Of a stretch of 64,000 nt of DNA, positions 46,385 to 56,899 are shown one piece after another. The position numbers were made by a program, and so were the translations under genes. Under the pieces are notes generated by a model that saw only the letters and a program-made list of their open reading frames with translations, did not search any database and had not been told where the DNA came from. The stretch lies in the NCBI GenBank assembly GCA_009602725.1, contig WELB01000050.1, forward strand, positions 439,816 to 503,815. Reading direction: 5' to 3'. Positions within the stretch are counted from its first letter, which is position 1. Every line of letters begins with the position of its first letter. This DNA comes from Spirogloea muscicola. Taxonomy: Eukaryota > Streptophyta > Zygnematophyceae > Spirogloeales > Spirogloeaceae.

Positions 46385-49000
46385 TCAAAAAGATGGATGA
46401 AGTTCTGTTGCACTTGCTCTGTAGCTTTCTTGCTCTTTTGCAAGCGCTAGCGCACTATGTCCAAAGCATAAGGGTTCCACACAGCTTATGGAAAGAGGTA
46501 CCTCTATTCGAGTCACGAAGTTATGTGCGATTTTCTCTGTGACTGCTACGGCATCATAGGTACATATCCCAACAATTGTTACTCTCGTTAGTGTCAGTGA
46601 ACCCACTACACTCAACTCCATGTCTACTGCTTCCATGTCTGTTATTGCAGCTACAACAGTGTCACGAACTCTGTCTACAAATAAAGGCCTGTAACAATGC
46701 TCAATGAAACGTAGTTGCTACTCTTGGGTAATACCACGCCGATTTTACTCATCGGCATTGGGCATATCCCGCCATTAATCAAGTCAATCGGTTGAGGAAA
46801 GCTCTCGCTAACAAATGCCGAGGTCCTATCAATTTGCCCCTGCCTGCATCCATTCAAAACTACGAGTATCATTACGTCAGCAATAGAACTTGTCAAATCC
46901 ATAGGCCACCAAGCGTTATCCATGTTATCTGTAAAAGCACTAGACACTTCGATGTGGCACTATTGACGGTACCATTCCCACTTCTGGTGACTAACATGCT
47001 TCCACTGCATTCATTACTAGAACAATAGTTATACTCCCTTGGTATCCTCTCTTGTAAATGCATTCTGTAGATATCAATCTCGAATAAAATGCAACCAGCT
47101 CAAAGACATCCTCGGTTGTACCCAATGCGTACGCAGCAAATGACTCCTCCAACTGCCATAGCAAACGCTGTGTATACGATATTATCTAGACAATGACTTA
47201 CTTGCTTAACCTCCGGGCATGCATAGCTAGTGTTCCACTTACTATACCCGTGTTCTTCAAGTGGCAGCGACGCTTTAGGCGTATAACACCTGTTACTATT
47301 GAATTTTCCTAGGGGCGCTGTCACAATCTCACTTGATGGTAAGAACATGCTATCTCTCGTTGCACCACTGTTACAGCTCAGAACTGATGCGCGCATGCCA
47401 TTTTAAAGTTACACTCTATATCTCCGACAACCTTACCCGTGGTTGTTCTGTAATAATATAGAGATAACAGTCCAAATTAGGACAGTTGAACACCATATAG
47501 ATATTGCAACCTCCACTTACATCTAGCTCAAAACAAATTCCTGCTTGAAAGAAGCTGGCAATCGCTCGTACAGCATGTCTACCATATCTTGCCGAAAGGG
47601 TACCCACTAGCATTGTAGGATCTGCTTCTTCATTAGCTTGGTACATGGCAAACCCGTCTATTATAGTCCGGAATACGCTGGTAGAGAAACATCTCAATAT
47701 GATAGACTGGACTGCTAGCTGACAGCATACGTCTTCCATCCTCAGGAATACCATAAGATATCGCAGTGACTTTAAGCAGGCATTCTCTTACTGTTGTCGT
47801 GCATACTGATCAAGCAAAGATATCTGACCAGTGCCGATAATTCTGTAGTTTACTTGCTCTATATTTTCTTGCTCTGATCGTAGTACAGATATCCGCTATA
47901 TTTCCCCTGGGCACATGCTATCTTTCACTGAGATTAGAGTTGTACTCGTCAACAGCTGCAGCAACAGTGGCTATAAGGAGATGTTGCCAGTATTATCAAC
48001 ATCTTTGACAAGACCGTACAAGACACGAGTATACATCTGCACGTGGATTGCAATCATTTGATTACGTACAGTTAAATTTCAGACGCATTCTGTTATCTTC
48101 ATAGGCAAGACCAGCCAGTGTAAATCGTGATAACAGGCAAATTCTGGGTTTTGTACAGCTACGCAAGGTTAGCATGTCGCAATCAGTTTCTCATTCATCC
48201 TCTTCTGCCAATCACTTAAGCATTAAACTGCTATCTTGATCCTTGGCGGCTTTAAAGTGCATCTGCTATGTTTTGGACGCCAGTCCACTTGAGGCTGCAA
48301 AGCTACGTTGCTGCACTGGAAGTTACATGTAAGTGAGGGGTTGTAGTTACTGCACGTCTATCAAGGTTGCGGATCACAACACTTGCTATGCGGCCGCCAG
48401 CATTGGCCAACGTCTGCACTAGCACCACATTTCCCCGCAGTTCTCCTCCTCCAACAGCAATTGGGAACTCTTTCTCTAGTGGGCATTGGATGTTTACCGT
48501 CAATGTCTGGCGTGATGGTAAGTGTATTGGTTGCAGCCGAAAGTCGTAAGTCCATACATTCAACAAACACTCGTGGTAGTCGGAGAATTTGCATGTCACC
48601 GGTCCTTAGCCTGACACGATGCAACCACTCAGCTGCACATCGTCTGGTCCTCCCTGTGCTTGCGCCAATGTTGCCAGCTGAATTGCCAGCAGCACACAAG
48701 CACATGTCAGGGTACGCCACTTGATATGCATAACAACCTTGCAGGAATTGTGATTGTTGCACACCTCTTTTGAAGCAGTCAAAAAGCCTGACGGCGTGAT
48801 TGCTGGCTCTCATTTTTTAGAAGGCTAACGGCATAGATAGGGGAGACAAGTAAAGATGATTCTGTAAGGAGGATCCTGTAAGGGCGCTCACCAACATCAA
48901 TAGCATTAGACAGGTAGGTCATGATGCTTGCGTGGGTGTTGGGCATTCCAAAAGCCATGATGGACTTCGCTTCACCTGCGAAACCCAGATTGTGGAAGAG
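46385..49000 (-). CDS. unidentified multi-exon gene with very short introns (AT-richer block)
   Basis: Minus-strand frames become continuous if short GT...AG segments are removed: 48497-48476 (22 nt), 47520-47448 (73), 47436-47368 (69), 47201-47168 (34), 47017-46991 (27), 46947-46929 (19) and 46734-46718 (17). The resulting frame has ordinary composition, for example DEKEFPIAVGGGELRGNVVL (about 48450), RYGRHAVRAIASFFQAGICF (about 47560), RLLWQLEESFAAYALGTTED (about 47150), WWPMDLTSSIADVMILVVLN (about 46900) and FIEHCYRPLFVDRVRDTVVA (about 46700). An exon-like stretch reading AFGMPNTHASIMTYLSNAID lies at 48978-48890, and another possible exon at 49750-49495 (VIRQPESGEFMCVAALRES). I recognise no family. 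Stop at about 46385. The join between about 48300 and 47760 is unresolved. Several in-frame TAA/TAG could alternatively mean a pseudogene. Confidence 0.45.
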
Positions 49001-49978
49001 GGGGTGAGAAGACCAGGGGCGATATCCAGAGAGCAGGAGGCAAGGGCTGGGGGACATCCCGACAGAGGGAAGAAGCAACAGGAGATGAAGCGTGACTAGG
49101 GAAGGTAAAGAGGGATGCGGGGGTCTGGAATGCATGGGGCAAGCTAGGCACGCAAGCAAGCAACCCCGCTGACGTGCTCGAGGACAGCAACTCCAGCGTG
49201 CAGAGGCGGGCAAGCACCGGGAGCCAGTGGCCGACCAGTGACCGAGCCTCGGGGTGAAGGGGCGCGCAGAGACGAGGACCGTCGCGCAGCGCACAGCATG
49301 CCGCCAAAGTGTGTGGGTGGCGGCGTTCTTCGGAGACCAGGTTTGAGGTGAGAGAGGCCGGCTGCTTGCGCCGCTCCCGAGAGTCCTGGATCTGGCACAT
49401 GAGCACAAGCATCCAGAGGGTCCTCACAGCGTGATCGTGCGCGAGACAGCGTGTGTGACGGACACGTCACTTACTAGAAGCATTCTGAAGTATTTTAGCC
49501 TAATCGTATCTGATTGTAGAGACGACGCTTGGATTTGGACGACACTTCTGGAAGGGTACGTGCACCACCCTGGGCAGGTGCCCGAGGTTTCTTGATATCT
49601 GCCGCTGGCAATGCCACCGCCAGCCGCGGTTTGAGGACACCTGGCCCTGGTATGAAGGTCCCACTGTACCAGGCAGTGCTCTCTCGCAAAGCTGCAACAC
49701 ACATGAATTCTCCTGACTCCGGCTGCCTAATCACCAGTCGTAAGAATCTAATTCCTTTTGATTGGTGGAGACGCCGGGTATCTTGCACGCGGAAAGGAAG
49801 CCTTCTGACGAGGACGACGACGAGCGCAGTCACGGTGCCACCTCCCATGACGCTGCACCACTGTGCTACCTAGGCTCCTTCCTCTGCAGCGAGGCCCTCC
49901 GCCAAATTACTGGACGACGACGGACCCAAAGTATGGATCTAAAGTCAATCCTCCGCCTCTCGCGAACGCTGCCACTCC
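49001..49978. other. mixed region: possible minus-strand exons, no firm gene
   Basis: 49142-49440 is open in all three minus frames because it is GC-rich, so no choice is safe. 49495-49750 (-) looks exon-like. Nothing else is called. Confidence 0.35.
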
Positions 49979-50203
49979 CATACTCAACGCCGTCACCACC
50001 TACGACGCTGGCTTCGGCATCTGCGAGCAGATGCCATCGCGACCTGCTGCCGTTGAGACCAGCTGTGATGACCTTCACTCAGTGCATGTGTGCGATGGTG
50101 CATCGCAATGTAGCATTGCGATGCAGGACCTGCTATCCGACCATGGCATGGCCTCGATGGCAAATTCGCTGGTCAATCTTGCCACTCTCAGCAGTTGCAG
50201 ATG
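49979..50203 (+). repeat. inverted-repeat arm 1
   Basis: Encodes PYSTPSPPTTLASASASRCH and HRDLLPLRPAVMTF in one frame. It pairs with the minus-strand copy at 51302-51085 (PYSTPPPPTVSASALSC, HHRDLLPMETTVVTF) about 1 kb away. A DHGMASM string is shared by both. Confidence 0.7.
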
Positions 50204-50399
50204 ATTGCTTGACCTCTGCATCTCGCACTGCCAGCATCGCCTCTTCCGTCGTCGTTGTCATCAAGTCGTCATTGTCGTCCTCATTGACGTTCATAGTTGT
50301 CGTCCTCCACGAGCCATCTTAAGGGTAACGCTTGCTCTCCTCAGCATCATGGGCATCTCTCTCATTCCACGGATGAGAAAGGTGGAAGGAGTTACCCCT

Positions 50400-50880
50400 T
50401 CTTCTCACTCGTCGTCGTCGTCGTAGTTGTCGTCATCGTTGTCGGTCATCCACAACCTCGTGTCCTCGGCTCCGCAGGCATTCGTGGGATCTCCTAGGAG
50501 CAGGTCCCTCCTGCTCATCTCCACGGGCATCATCGCGCCACCTTAAGGGCAGCTGTTCGTCTGCTGTGCAGACTCTGCCTCTGCTGTTAGGCACCAGGTC
50601 GTCGTGTTCGGGGATGATCTGCACTCTCTTCACGCTGCTCTGTCAGCATGTGCTGATGGAGGGCGCCCATGTCCTAGACACCAGTGAAACCATCGATAAC
50701 TCTGACTTCATCCACACATCCGTCGCAGTTGTGTCTAGAAGAAGAGGTCCCCTTGCGCCGCCTCGTGTGGTCGTGTCCTTGCCATTGCTCATCGTCATGG
50801 TCACTTGTGTTGCTGTTGCCGACGCCGCTGCTCCATCGTGCACGGGGGCCTGGATCGTGTGATGTTGTTGACTGAACAGC
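50400..50880. other. low-complexity GTC-rich region
   Basis: TCGTCGTCGTCG and related strings lie between the inverted-repeat arms. A 44-base stretch at 50410-50450 is nearly pure GTC/GTT triplets. No gene is supported. Confidence 0.5.
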
Positions 50881-51084
50881 CTTGTTGCGTCACCTGTGTC
50901 CTTGCATTATCCTGAGAGCACTTGGCTTCCACTGCTCCCGCAGTCTTCCGCGGCTCAGTGTGACAGACAGGAGGATCTTGAAACTGCAGGAGTGTCATAT
51001 CTGATGTCAGTGGTAGAGGTGGCGGAGGTGGCGGCCATGGTGTTGGCGGCGGTCATGGTGGTGCTGGCGGAGGTGATCTGCAAA

Positions 51085-51302
51085 TTTCGTAGTGAGTCTG
51101 TCATGGAGGCCATGCCATGATCGGCTTGCAGGGCCTGCGTTTCAGCGAAGGCCACGAACACAGCAGGGCAATGCAGAATCGCGCACAGGCTTTTACTGAA
51201 GGTCACCACGGTCGTCTCCATTGGCAGCAGGTCGCGATGGTGGCAGCTCAATGCCGAAGCTGACACCGTAGGTGGTGGCGGTGTTGAGTAAGGCGGTGAC
51301 AC
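51085..51302 (-). repeat. inverted-repeat arm 2
   Basis: Partner of 49979-50203 in the opposite orientation. Its continuation to about 50940 (minus: Ala/Thr/Ser-rich, ADHGMASMTDSLRNLQ) has a further, more diverged relative at 57880-58130 on the minus strand. Confidence 0.7.
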
Positions 51303-51359
51303 TGTTCGCCGAAGGGTGAGGATGTTAAGGCCCGTCGTCGTCCAGGCTTCCAGTGGAAA

Positions 51360-51550
51360 AGAGATAGCTCTTCCAATGTAGGGCTATGGCTGTGTAGCTC
51401 AGATGGAAAGAGCAACAATCTTCTAAATTGAAGGTCACAGGTTCAGAGAGATTAGCCCGGATATACATAGCTCTTTCAATTTACGGCAGTGGCTGTGAGA
51501 GGCAGCCCAAAGGAATGAACAAGGTCTGAAAGGGCCGGAAGGCGCAAATG
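51360..51550 (-). repeat. LINE-tail copies flanking a tRNA-like core
   Basis: Two minus tails lie in a row: about 51362-51394 with 51455-51465, split by the tRNA-like sequence, and 51470-51546 (GGCAGTGGCTGTGAGAGGCA, AAGGTCTGAAAGGGCCGG). Confidence 0.6.
51388..51458 (+). tRNA. tRNA-Arg(TCT)-like sequence, 5' half intact (pseudogene or SINE-type)
   Basis: GGCTGTG, TA, then a D arm GCTC..GAGC with an A-box-like TAGCTCAGATGG, followed by an anticodon arm CAAT/ATTG around loop CTTCTAA. Anticodon TCT is at 51422-51424. The T arm (ACAGG TTCAGAG AGATT) and the acceptor do not pair, so this is not a functional tRNA as read. It lies exactly between the two arms of a LINE-tail hairpin. Confidence 0.45.
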
Positions 51551-51689
51551 CACGTAACTGTGTTCCGTGACTCAGGGAGGAGGAGTGGAGGGCCTCAGAG
51601 GAAGGAGCCTAAGTCGCGTAGTCGTGCAGCGTCGTGGGGTGGGCGCCATTATTGCGCTCTTCGCCCGTTGCTCGTCGTCGTCGTCGTCG

Positions 51690-52560
51690 GAAGGCTTCCT
51701 TCTCGCCTTTGGCCCACAACGCCTTTACGATCAGCCCCGAGGCCTATCGGACGCTCCTTCAACTGCTTCTTGGCCTGCCCCCAACCTGCCTGATTGGAGT
51801 CTGTCAGTGTAAGCGCGGCTTTTCGCGCGGAGGGCAGAAATCTCGCTATGCATGTGCTGCGATGTCTCACTGGCCCTGAAATGGTAGGCATTCATATGAT
51901 ACTAAAGATGCCCTGGCGGACTTGATGCGTGACGCCGGCTACCGCGCCATTGTGGATGTGAAGACTATCATGCCCACCACGGTCAGGGACGCCATCACCG
52001 TCGCGCAAGACATTCTGGGTGTACCTGGCGGAGGTCCACGAGCCTTGGTCGATGTGGTTGTGACGGAGGCGTACAAGAGTCCAGCATCGACCCACATTGC
52101 TGGCCACGCACTTCAGTGCAGAGCAAAGAAAGCTCCAACACTGCTCTGACTATACCCGCAGTGATCACCTCCTACCAGCCGCAGTTGACACCTTTGGCTG
52201 CATGGGTCCTCGCTTCTACTGCCTACTTGAGAACATCGCAAGTCTGGGATATGCACGACGTGAGGATATGCTTCCAGCCCAGATGGGCATGCCGGCTGCC
52301 TACTTGTCATTCTTGTGACGTCGTATGTCAGCCTGCTTGCAGCGAGCTTAGGCTCATGCTTTGCACCAGAATGCTGGTCGAGCCTTAGCTGGTGGCACAA
52401 GAGCTTGTCAAGTGCCGTCTGGTATTCGGGCATCACTTAGCGACTTCTATGTGCTATCTCGTGATACTGGGCGGATCAGCTTAGCAGCAGGTGATGTACA
52501 TCTGTCCATGTGCTTTCCTTTATACTTGGCAACACAGGCCCTCCATCACTTGAAACACAC
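51690..52560 (+). mobile_element. non-LTR retrotransposon (LINE) C-terminal fragment, longest copy
   Basis: The longest of three related copies. 51710-51880 encodes FTISPEAYRTLLQLLLGLP and a C-x-C...C...H zinc-binding-like stretch. 51895-52100 gives DALADLMRDAGYRAIVDVKT and RALVDVVVTEAYKSPASTH, which fits the acidic residues of a restriction-like endonuclease domain. 52100-52316 gives QRKLQHCSDYTRSDHLLPA and TFGCMGPRF..LENIASLGY. The 3' untranslated part runs to about 52560 (CAGCTTAGCAGCAGGTGATG, ACAGGCCCTCCATCACTT). The reverse transcriptase part is absent, and at least one stop and one frameshift break the frame. Confidence 0.75.
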
Positions 52561-53136
52561 TCCATATCCTAGCTGGAGAGCTGGTCCCCCTAGCTGCACC
52601 CCCCAATTTCGACGATACGCGTCAACCAGTTAAGCCAGATGCTGGGATGACAGAGGACCATTTCATACTGTAGCCATCGTTGATATCCTTAGCGCACAGA
52701 TAGAAGTGGTCTCAGCAGCAGCGATATAGCTTGTACAGGAGCACGAGCCACTGAGCGCCGAACGCCCGGTGGATTTCGGTGGCAAGGGCACAGAATGCGT
52801 CCTTCCGCAGATGATCTGCACTTTGCCTCCTTGCCTCAAGCGGCACTGGCCACTGCATGCCCTGCCTGAGATCAGGCATGACCACCATAACCTATTGATA
52901 TTTGTTGCAACAAAAATTTAGTGACCTCAAGAAAGCGTGAAAGTACGTGAAGATGCATCTACAAAGGTACCAAACCAATTGACCAATACTCTTGACAACT
53001 TTACATGCTCCAAATTCCTTCGAAAGAATACAGTAACGAAGACAAATAAGCCATACAACGAGAACACATCCTCCTGCCCTAGCAGGCAGGCCATGACGGT
53101 ACAGTAGGAGCAAGTACTGTAATAAGTTTCAAACTA
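52561..53136. other. intergenic region, no gene seen
   Basis: 3' flank of the second four-pass gene. A possible small remnant of the LINE terminal segment is at about 52730-52870. No gene. Confidence 0.4.
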
Positions 53137-53509
53137 CTAGTCAATAAGTACACACGCCAGAAGAGAAGTTGCGAGGGCAGGCCAGATTATTGGTGCTTGA
53201 TAGCCTGGTGATTGGCATTTCGAAAACTTCGGTTTGAAGCCTGCAATGACTGCTTCCGTTATCATCGTCGTAAGGTTCGTTGCGCAACTGATGGCTCCAA
53301 GAAATGCAGTTTGCCGCTTGCTTCTGCAAATGGACAATACAGTACCTACTAATGCAAATATGGCCCCAAAGCCTGCCAGTATTATTGTAGCAATTCCTGC
53401 GTCCTTACATTTTCCGTGTTCATGTGGGTTTAGGTATAGAAAGAGGACGCTGGTTGTTGCATCCAAAGTTTGGCTTAAATTGATGAATCTGACCCCATAA
53501 ACGGCCATG
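53137..53509 (-). CDS. small four-pass membrane protein, copy 2 (last exon)
   Basis: Minus-strand paralogue of 43152-43529, reading from MAVYGVRFINLSQTLDATTS to ACVLID stop. Four hydrophobic segments occupy matching positions. The exon follows GGTGCAG on the minus strand and begins CATGG, as copy 1 begins CATGA after TTTGCAG, so the splice acceptor site is conserved. The two copies face each other about 9.6 kb apart. Upstream exons were not found. Confidence 0.7.
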
Positions 53510-53529
53510 CTGCACCTATCAACAGGCAA

Positions 53530-54104
53530 CTGTCATCCAGATTTAATTCCTGTGAGACAGGACTAGCAACGGACACACAGCAAATCAACCTGAAGCCGAC
53601 ATTCATAAGAGACACCCTCTTAGAGAGCTAGTCAGAACTTGGGTATGTAACTCCCACGAAGGGGTCTTATGACTATTGTCAAGCATAGAACAGAAGTACT
53701 TCTCTAAAGTAAGGCAATGGCTGTGAGTATCCCCCCAGAAAAAATGCACACGCAGTATACTTCACAAAGGGGTCTTGTAGCAAGTAAGGGTGACTGAGCT
53801 CAAAGAACAGCGTCCGGAAGTATGCACCATGCAAAGTAGGCTGTGGACTCATCTGACAAGCAGTCAGAGCTGGGATCACAGGCCAATAGTAAACAGCTTT
53901 ACCAATATTTTGCTTTTATACAAGCTGTGTCACAAGGTCACATATCGTGGTTTACCAAGGGTTGACCACTGCTTTGGGCCCGGTAGTGGTGGGCCGCGGA
54001 GTAGGGGTGGGCGCCGGAGTAGTGCTGATTCCCATTTGCAGTTGCGATACCGAAGGGCTCCCTGACGGCGGATACACCGGAGGCCTCCGCCAGCACATCT
54101 TGAC

Positions 54105-54149
<45 letters not shown>

Positions 54150-54440
54150 AAACCGGCGGCGGCGGCGACGAGAGGAAGTTAAAGTGAGGGACAGGGGCAG
54201 AGAAGCAATTGTTCCGTCTTATTCCAGCGTTCCCGGGCTCAAGCTGGGCACTTGCGGGCAGGCCGCGCTTTCTGCTGCTGCTTCTGGGATTGGTCGGGAT
54301 GACCACTTTCCTTCCTACAGAAGTCACGAAGAGTCAATTTGGTCTTCTGGCGTCATCTGGCCCTTTTTCTTTTCTCGGACCTTTTTGTGCGATTTTTCTG
54401 GGCTGGCCATTCACAACTCACCTGCCATGGGGGTATCCTG
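53530..54440. repeat. repeat fragments and a (CGG)n tract
   Basis: 53695-53785 (-) is a LINE-tail fragment (AAGGCAATGGCTGTGAGTAT). 54103-54140 is a CGG run. 54360-54430 (+) is a hairpin-type tail (TTCTGGGCTGGCCATTCACA). The frame at 53947-54690 is GC-driven and not called as a gene. Confidence 0.5.
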
Positions 54441-54680
54441 TCGGTGGCTCATTTGTGTTGATCTGACAAGGCCGGTGATGTGGCATACACGTGGATATAA
54501 CAGGTGGAGTCACATTTGGGTTGGTGTTGAAAGGAAGCGCGACCAGCCTACCTCCGGCCCCATGTCGGTTAGGAAAGCTGCACATCTGCCGCCGGGTCGT
54601 GACCTGGCATCGGCGGGCAGACCTATCTTGCCACTCGAACCGCTCAAAGTAGCGAGAGCTAAAGCGAAAGAAGCAAGGGC

Positions 54681-54704
54681 TAAATCCTAAACCCTAAAAC
54701 CCTG
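54681..54704. repeat. interstitial telomere-like tract (CCCTAAA-type)
   Basis: TAAATCCTAAACCCTAAAAC is a short plant-type telomere-like string. No host gene was recognised around it, unlike the other three tracts. Confidence 0.7.
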
Positions 54705-55019
54705 AAGCCCGCTTCGATGGGTGTGACCCTCCTTGACGAGTGTTAGCGAGTACCGGCCGGTTAGCGCGGTAAAGGTAGGTAGTGGTAGAAGTGACGGTCC
54801 CAGGCTACACTGGCCGTGGGACCAGGGGTGCCAAACGGCCCGAATGGCCTGCCCGGAGCTTAGTAACCTTCTGACCCGGCTTGCGCGCTGTGTCCAGCCG
54901 GCGGGGCGAAGAAGAATGGGCCTGCTGATGTTAAATCGGCAGTAAAAAGCCAGCCAGATGCATACAGGTGTTCATGACGGAGCCACAGGCAAGGCAGAGA
55001 GGGCGCTCTTAGTACCCCC

Positions 55020-56420
55020 GTTGGGACCCACTTTCAGGACCCTAGCCTCTCTGATTTGCGGCTGCTTAGCAGGGGTTACTGAGTGATTTGCAGCTGCTTT
55101 CTTTCTTCGTGTGCTTTGTTTTCTTAGCGCTTCCTCTGGCCCCCTTCTCGTAGTTTGTTCATACTTTTTTGGGCTGGCTTTTCCAGCCCCTATCCTCAAT
55201 GGGAGAGCCCTTCTTCTTAGTACCCCCGTGTCAGCAGCAGGAAGTCAGATGAGCTGAGGGGAGGAAGAGCAACCCCACTGCGCAGGCCAGAGACTGCTGC
55301 AAGGGCGCGAAAGGTAGCGCAGGTGTTTCGCATGCGCCTATCCATATCCCTCCACCGGTCCACGGCCCATGCCTTGCACCTGCGTGCTGGCCTTGCTCTA
55401 GCTGCAGCCTCTGGCTTTCGTCAAGGGAATTGCTTTTCCGGCGGCTAGGCTTTCTGACTTGCGGATCCTAACTAGAGGGGAGTATTTGGTACTTGCTTAA
55501 CTAGGTCTTTTAGCGCCCTTCGGCCCCCTCGGACCTTGTCAAGAAACTTCGGGCTTGCTTTTCACAGCCCTCGCCCCCTTTGGAGCGAGCTTTAGATGAG
55601 CTCACTTCCTTTGGATGAGCTCATTTCCTTTGAAAGAGCTTACTTCACAATGCCGCTGGCTCGCAATTGCAGGTGTTTGATATGCCCCTGTTTATCTTCC
55701 CCAAACGATCCTTGGCCCACGCCTTGCATCTGCGAGCTGGCCGTGCTCTAGCTGTCGCCTCTAGCTGTCGTTATGGGGACTGCTTTCCGGCGGCTAGTCC
55801 TTCTAATTTGCGGCTGCTTACTAGGGATTACTAGGTTACCATCCTTTGTAGTACTTGCTTGATTGTGTATTGCAGCGCTTGCCGGCCCCTTCGGACCTTG
55901 TCCATTCTGCTGGCTATTCACAGCCCTCGCCCCCTTTGGAAGAGCTTACTTTGCACCGAGCGCCTTCTACTTCGCACAGCCATTGCTTAATTAAGAGAGC
56001 TGCTTTTTCCTTTATTTCCAGCTGCAAGTTATTTTCACTCGCGGCTGCTGACTACAGGTCACAGAGCTCCCCTTGCTGTAGCCACTTGCATGACTGTGTG
56101 CTTCAAGAGCCATTTGGCGCTTAGGACATTGTCCGTAATTTTGGGCTGCTTCTTACAGCCCTCGCCCACTTTGAAGAGCCAATTCTTATATGCTCAGTCA
56201 GGCGAAGAGAAGGCGCGCGCTGAGCATGGAGTAAAAGGGAAACCAAGCTAGTACATTTGTTTGTAAGTGATACCAAAGAAAAGGGGCTAAGCCAATGGAA
56301 CGAAAGACACGAGTGAGGCGATGGCTGTGAGAGGCCAGCCCACAGAGAGAGAAGGCGCGCGGGGCGCATGAATTGAAAGGGAGGCCAATTCAAGCCAATT
56401 CAAGCCCACAAGGAATGGAC
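55020..56420. repeat. head-to-tail array of LINE 3' ends
   Basis: Successive plus copies: 55020-55215 (tail with perfect hairpin GGGCTGGCTTTTCCAGCCC, 55171-55189), 55320-55610, 55670-55960 and about 56030-56180, each ending in GGGCTxGCTTTTCACAGCCC-like hairpins. Minus tails and two copies of the AGAGAGAAGGCGCGCGG repeat follow at 56200-56420. The terminal-peptide segment is recognisable in most (HALHLRAGLALAAASG). Confidence 0.75.
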
Positions 56421-56899
56421 AATGTCCAAAAGTGCAAAGCACGAACTACAACTCTCCATGACTTCTGCATCCCCTCGCTGGCCCTGTTTTTGGCCCGAGG
56501 TGCTTGTCAAGTAAAAATGGGTGTCGTCATTGCCGTCATTTCTAGACCTTTATCTTGAAGTTAGTGCAATGCGGGCTCGCCTTGCAACCTGACCATTCTG
56601 TCCAAGTTTGCACCGAATCGCATGTCTGCTGGTCTTGCTCCTCATCGTCGTCGACCAGGTCCTCCACGTGGAAGACAATTATTGATGTGTCCAAGAAATG
56701 TTGGGCTTGCTCACGCGACCAGTGTATCCCTCTCGCCGTGACCATGATCATTGGCATCGTGCACCCGGCTGCTGCTGCTGTCATGGTGCTCCTTCTTGGG
56801 GTTGTTGCAAGGTGGTCCAGCATCTGGTACTTGCCATCGTGCCCATCCTTGATGCGCTGAGATATTTCTTGGAAGATTTAAATGTCCATCTTCAACATG

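Noticed and set aside
48890-48978. GMPNTHASIM read as a PAP2-phosphatase motif
   Set aside because: The key serine-histidine pair is not matched (TH instead of SH/GH) and no other PAP2 motif was found nearby, so no function was assigned.
46385-49000. HAP2/GCS1-type gamete fusogen identity for the short-intron gene
   Set aside because: Compared from memory with the cysteine-rich blocks of HAP2; no convincing order of matching motifs.
53947-54690. Frame of 247 codons with an arginine run
   Set aside because: It depends on a (CGG)n tract and repeat fragments and ends without any recognisable domain.
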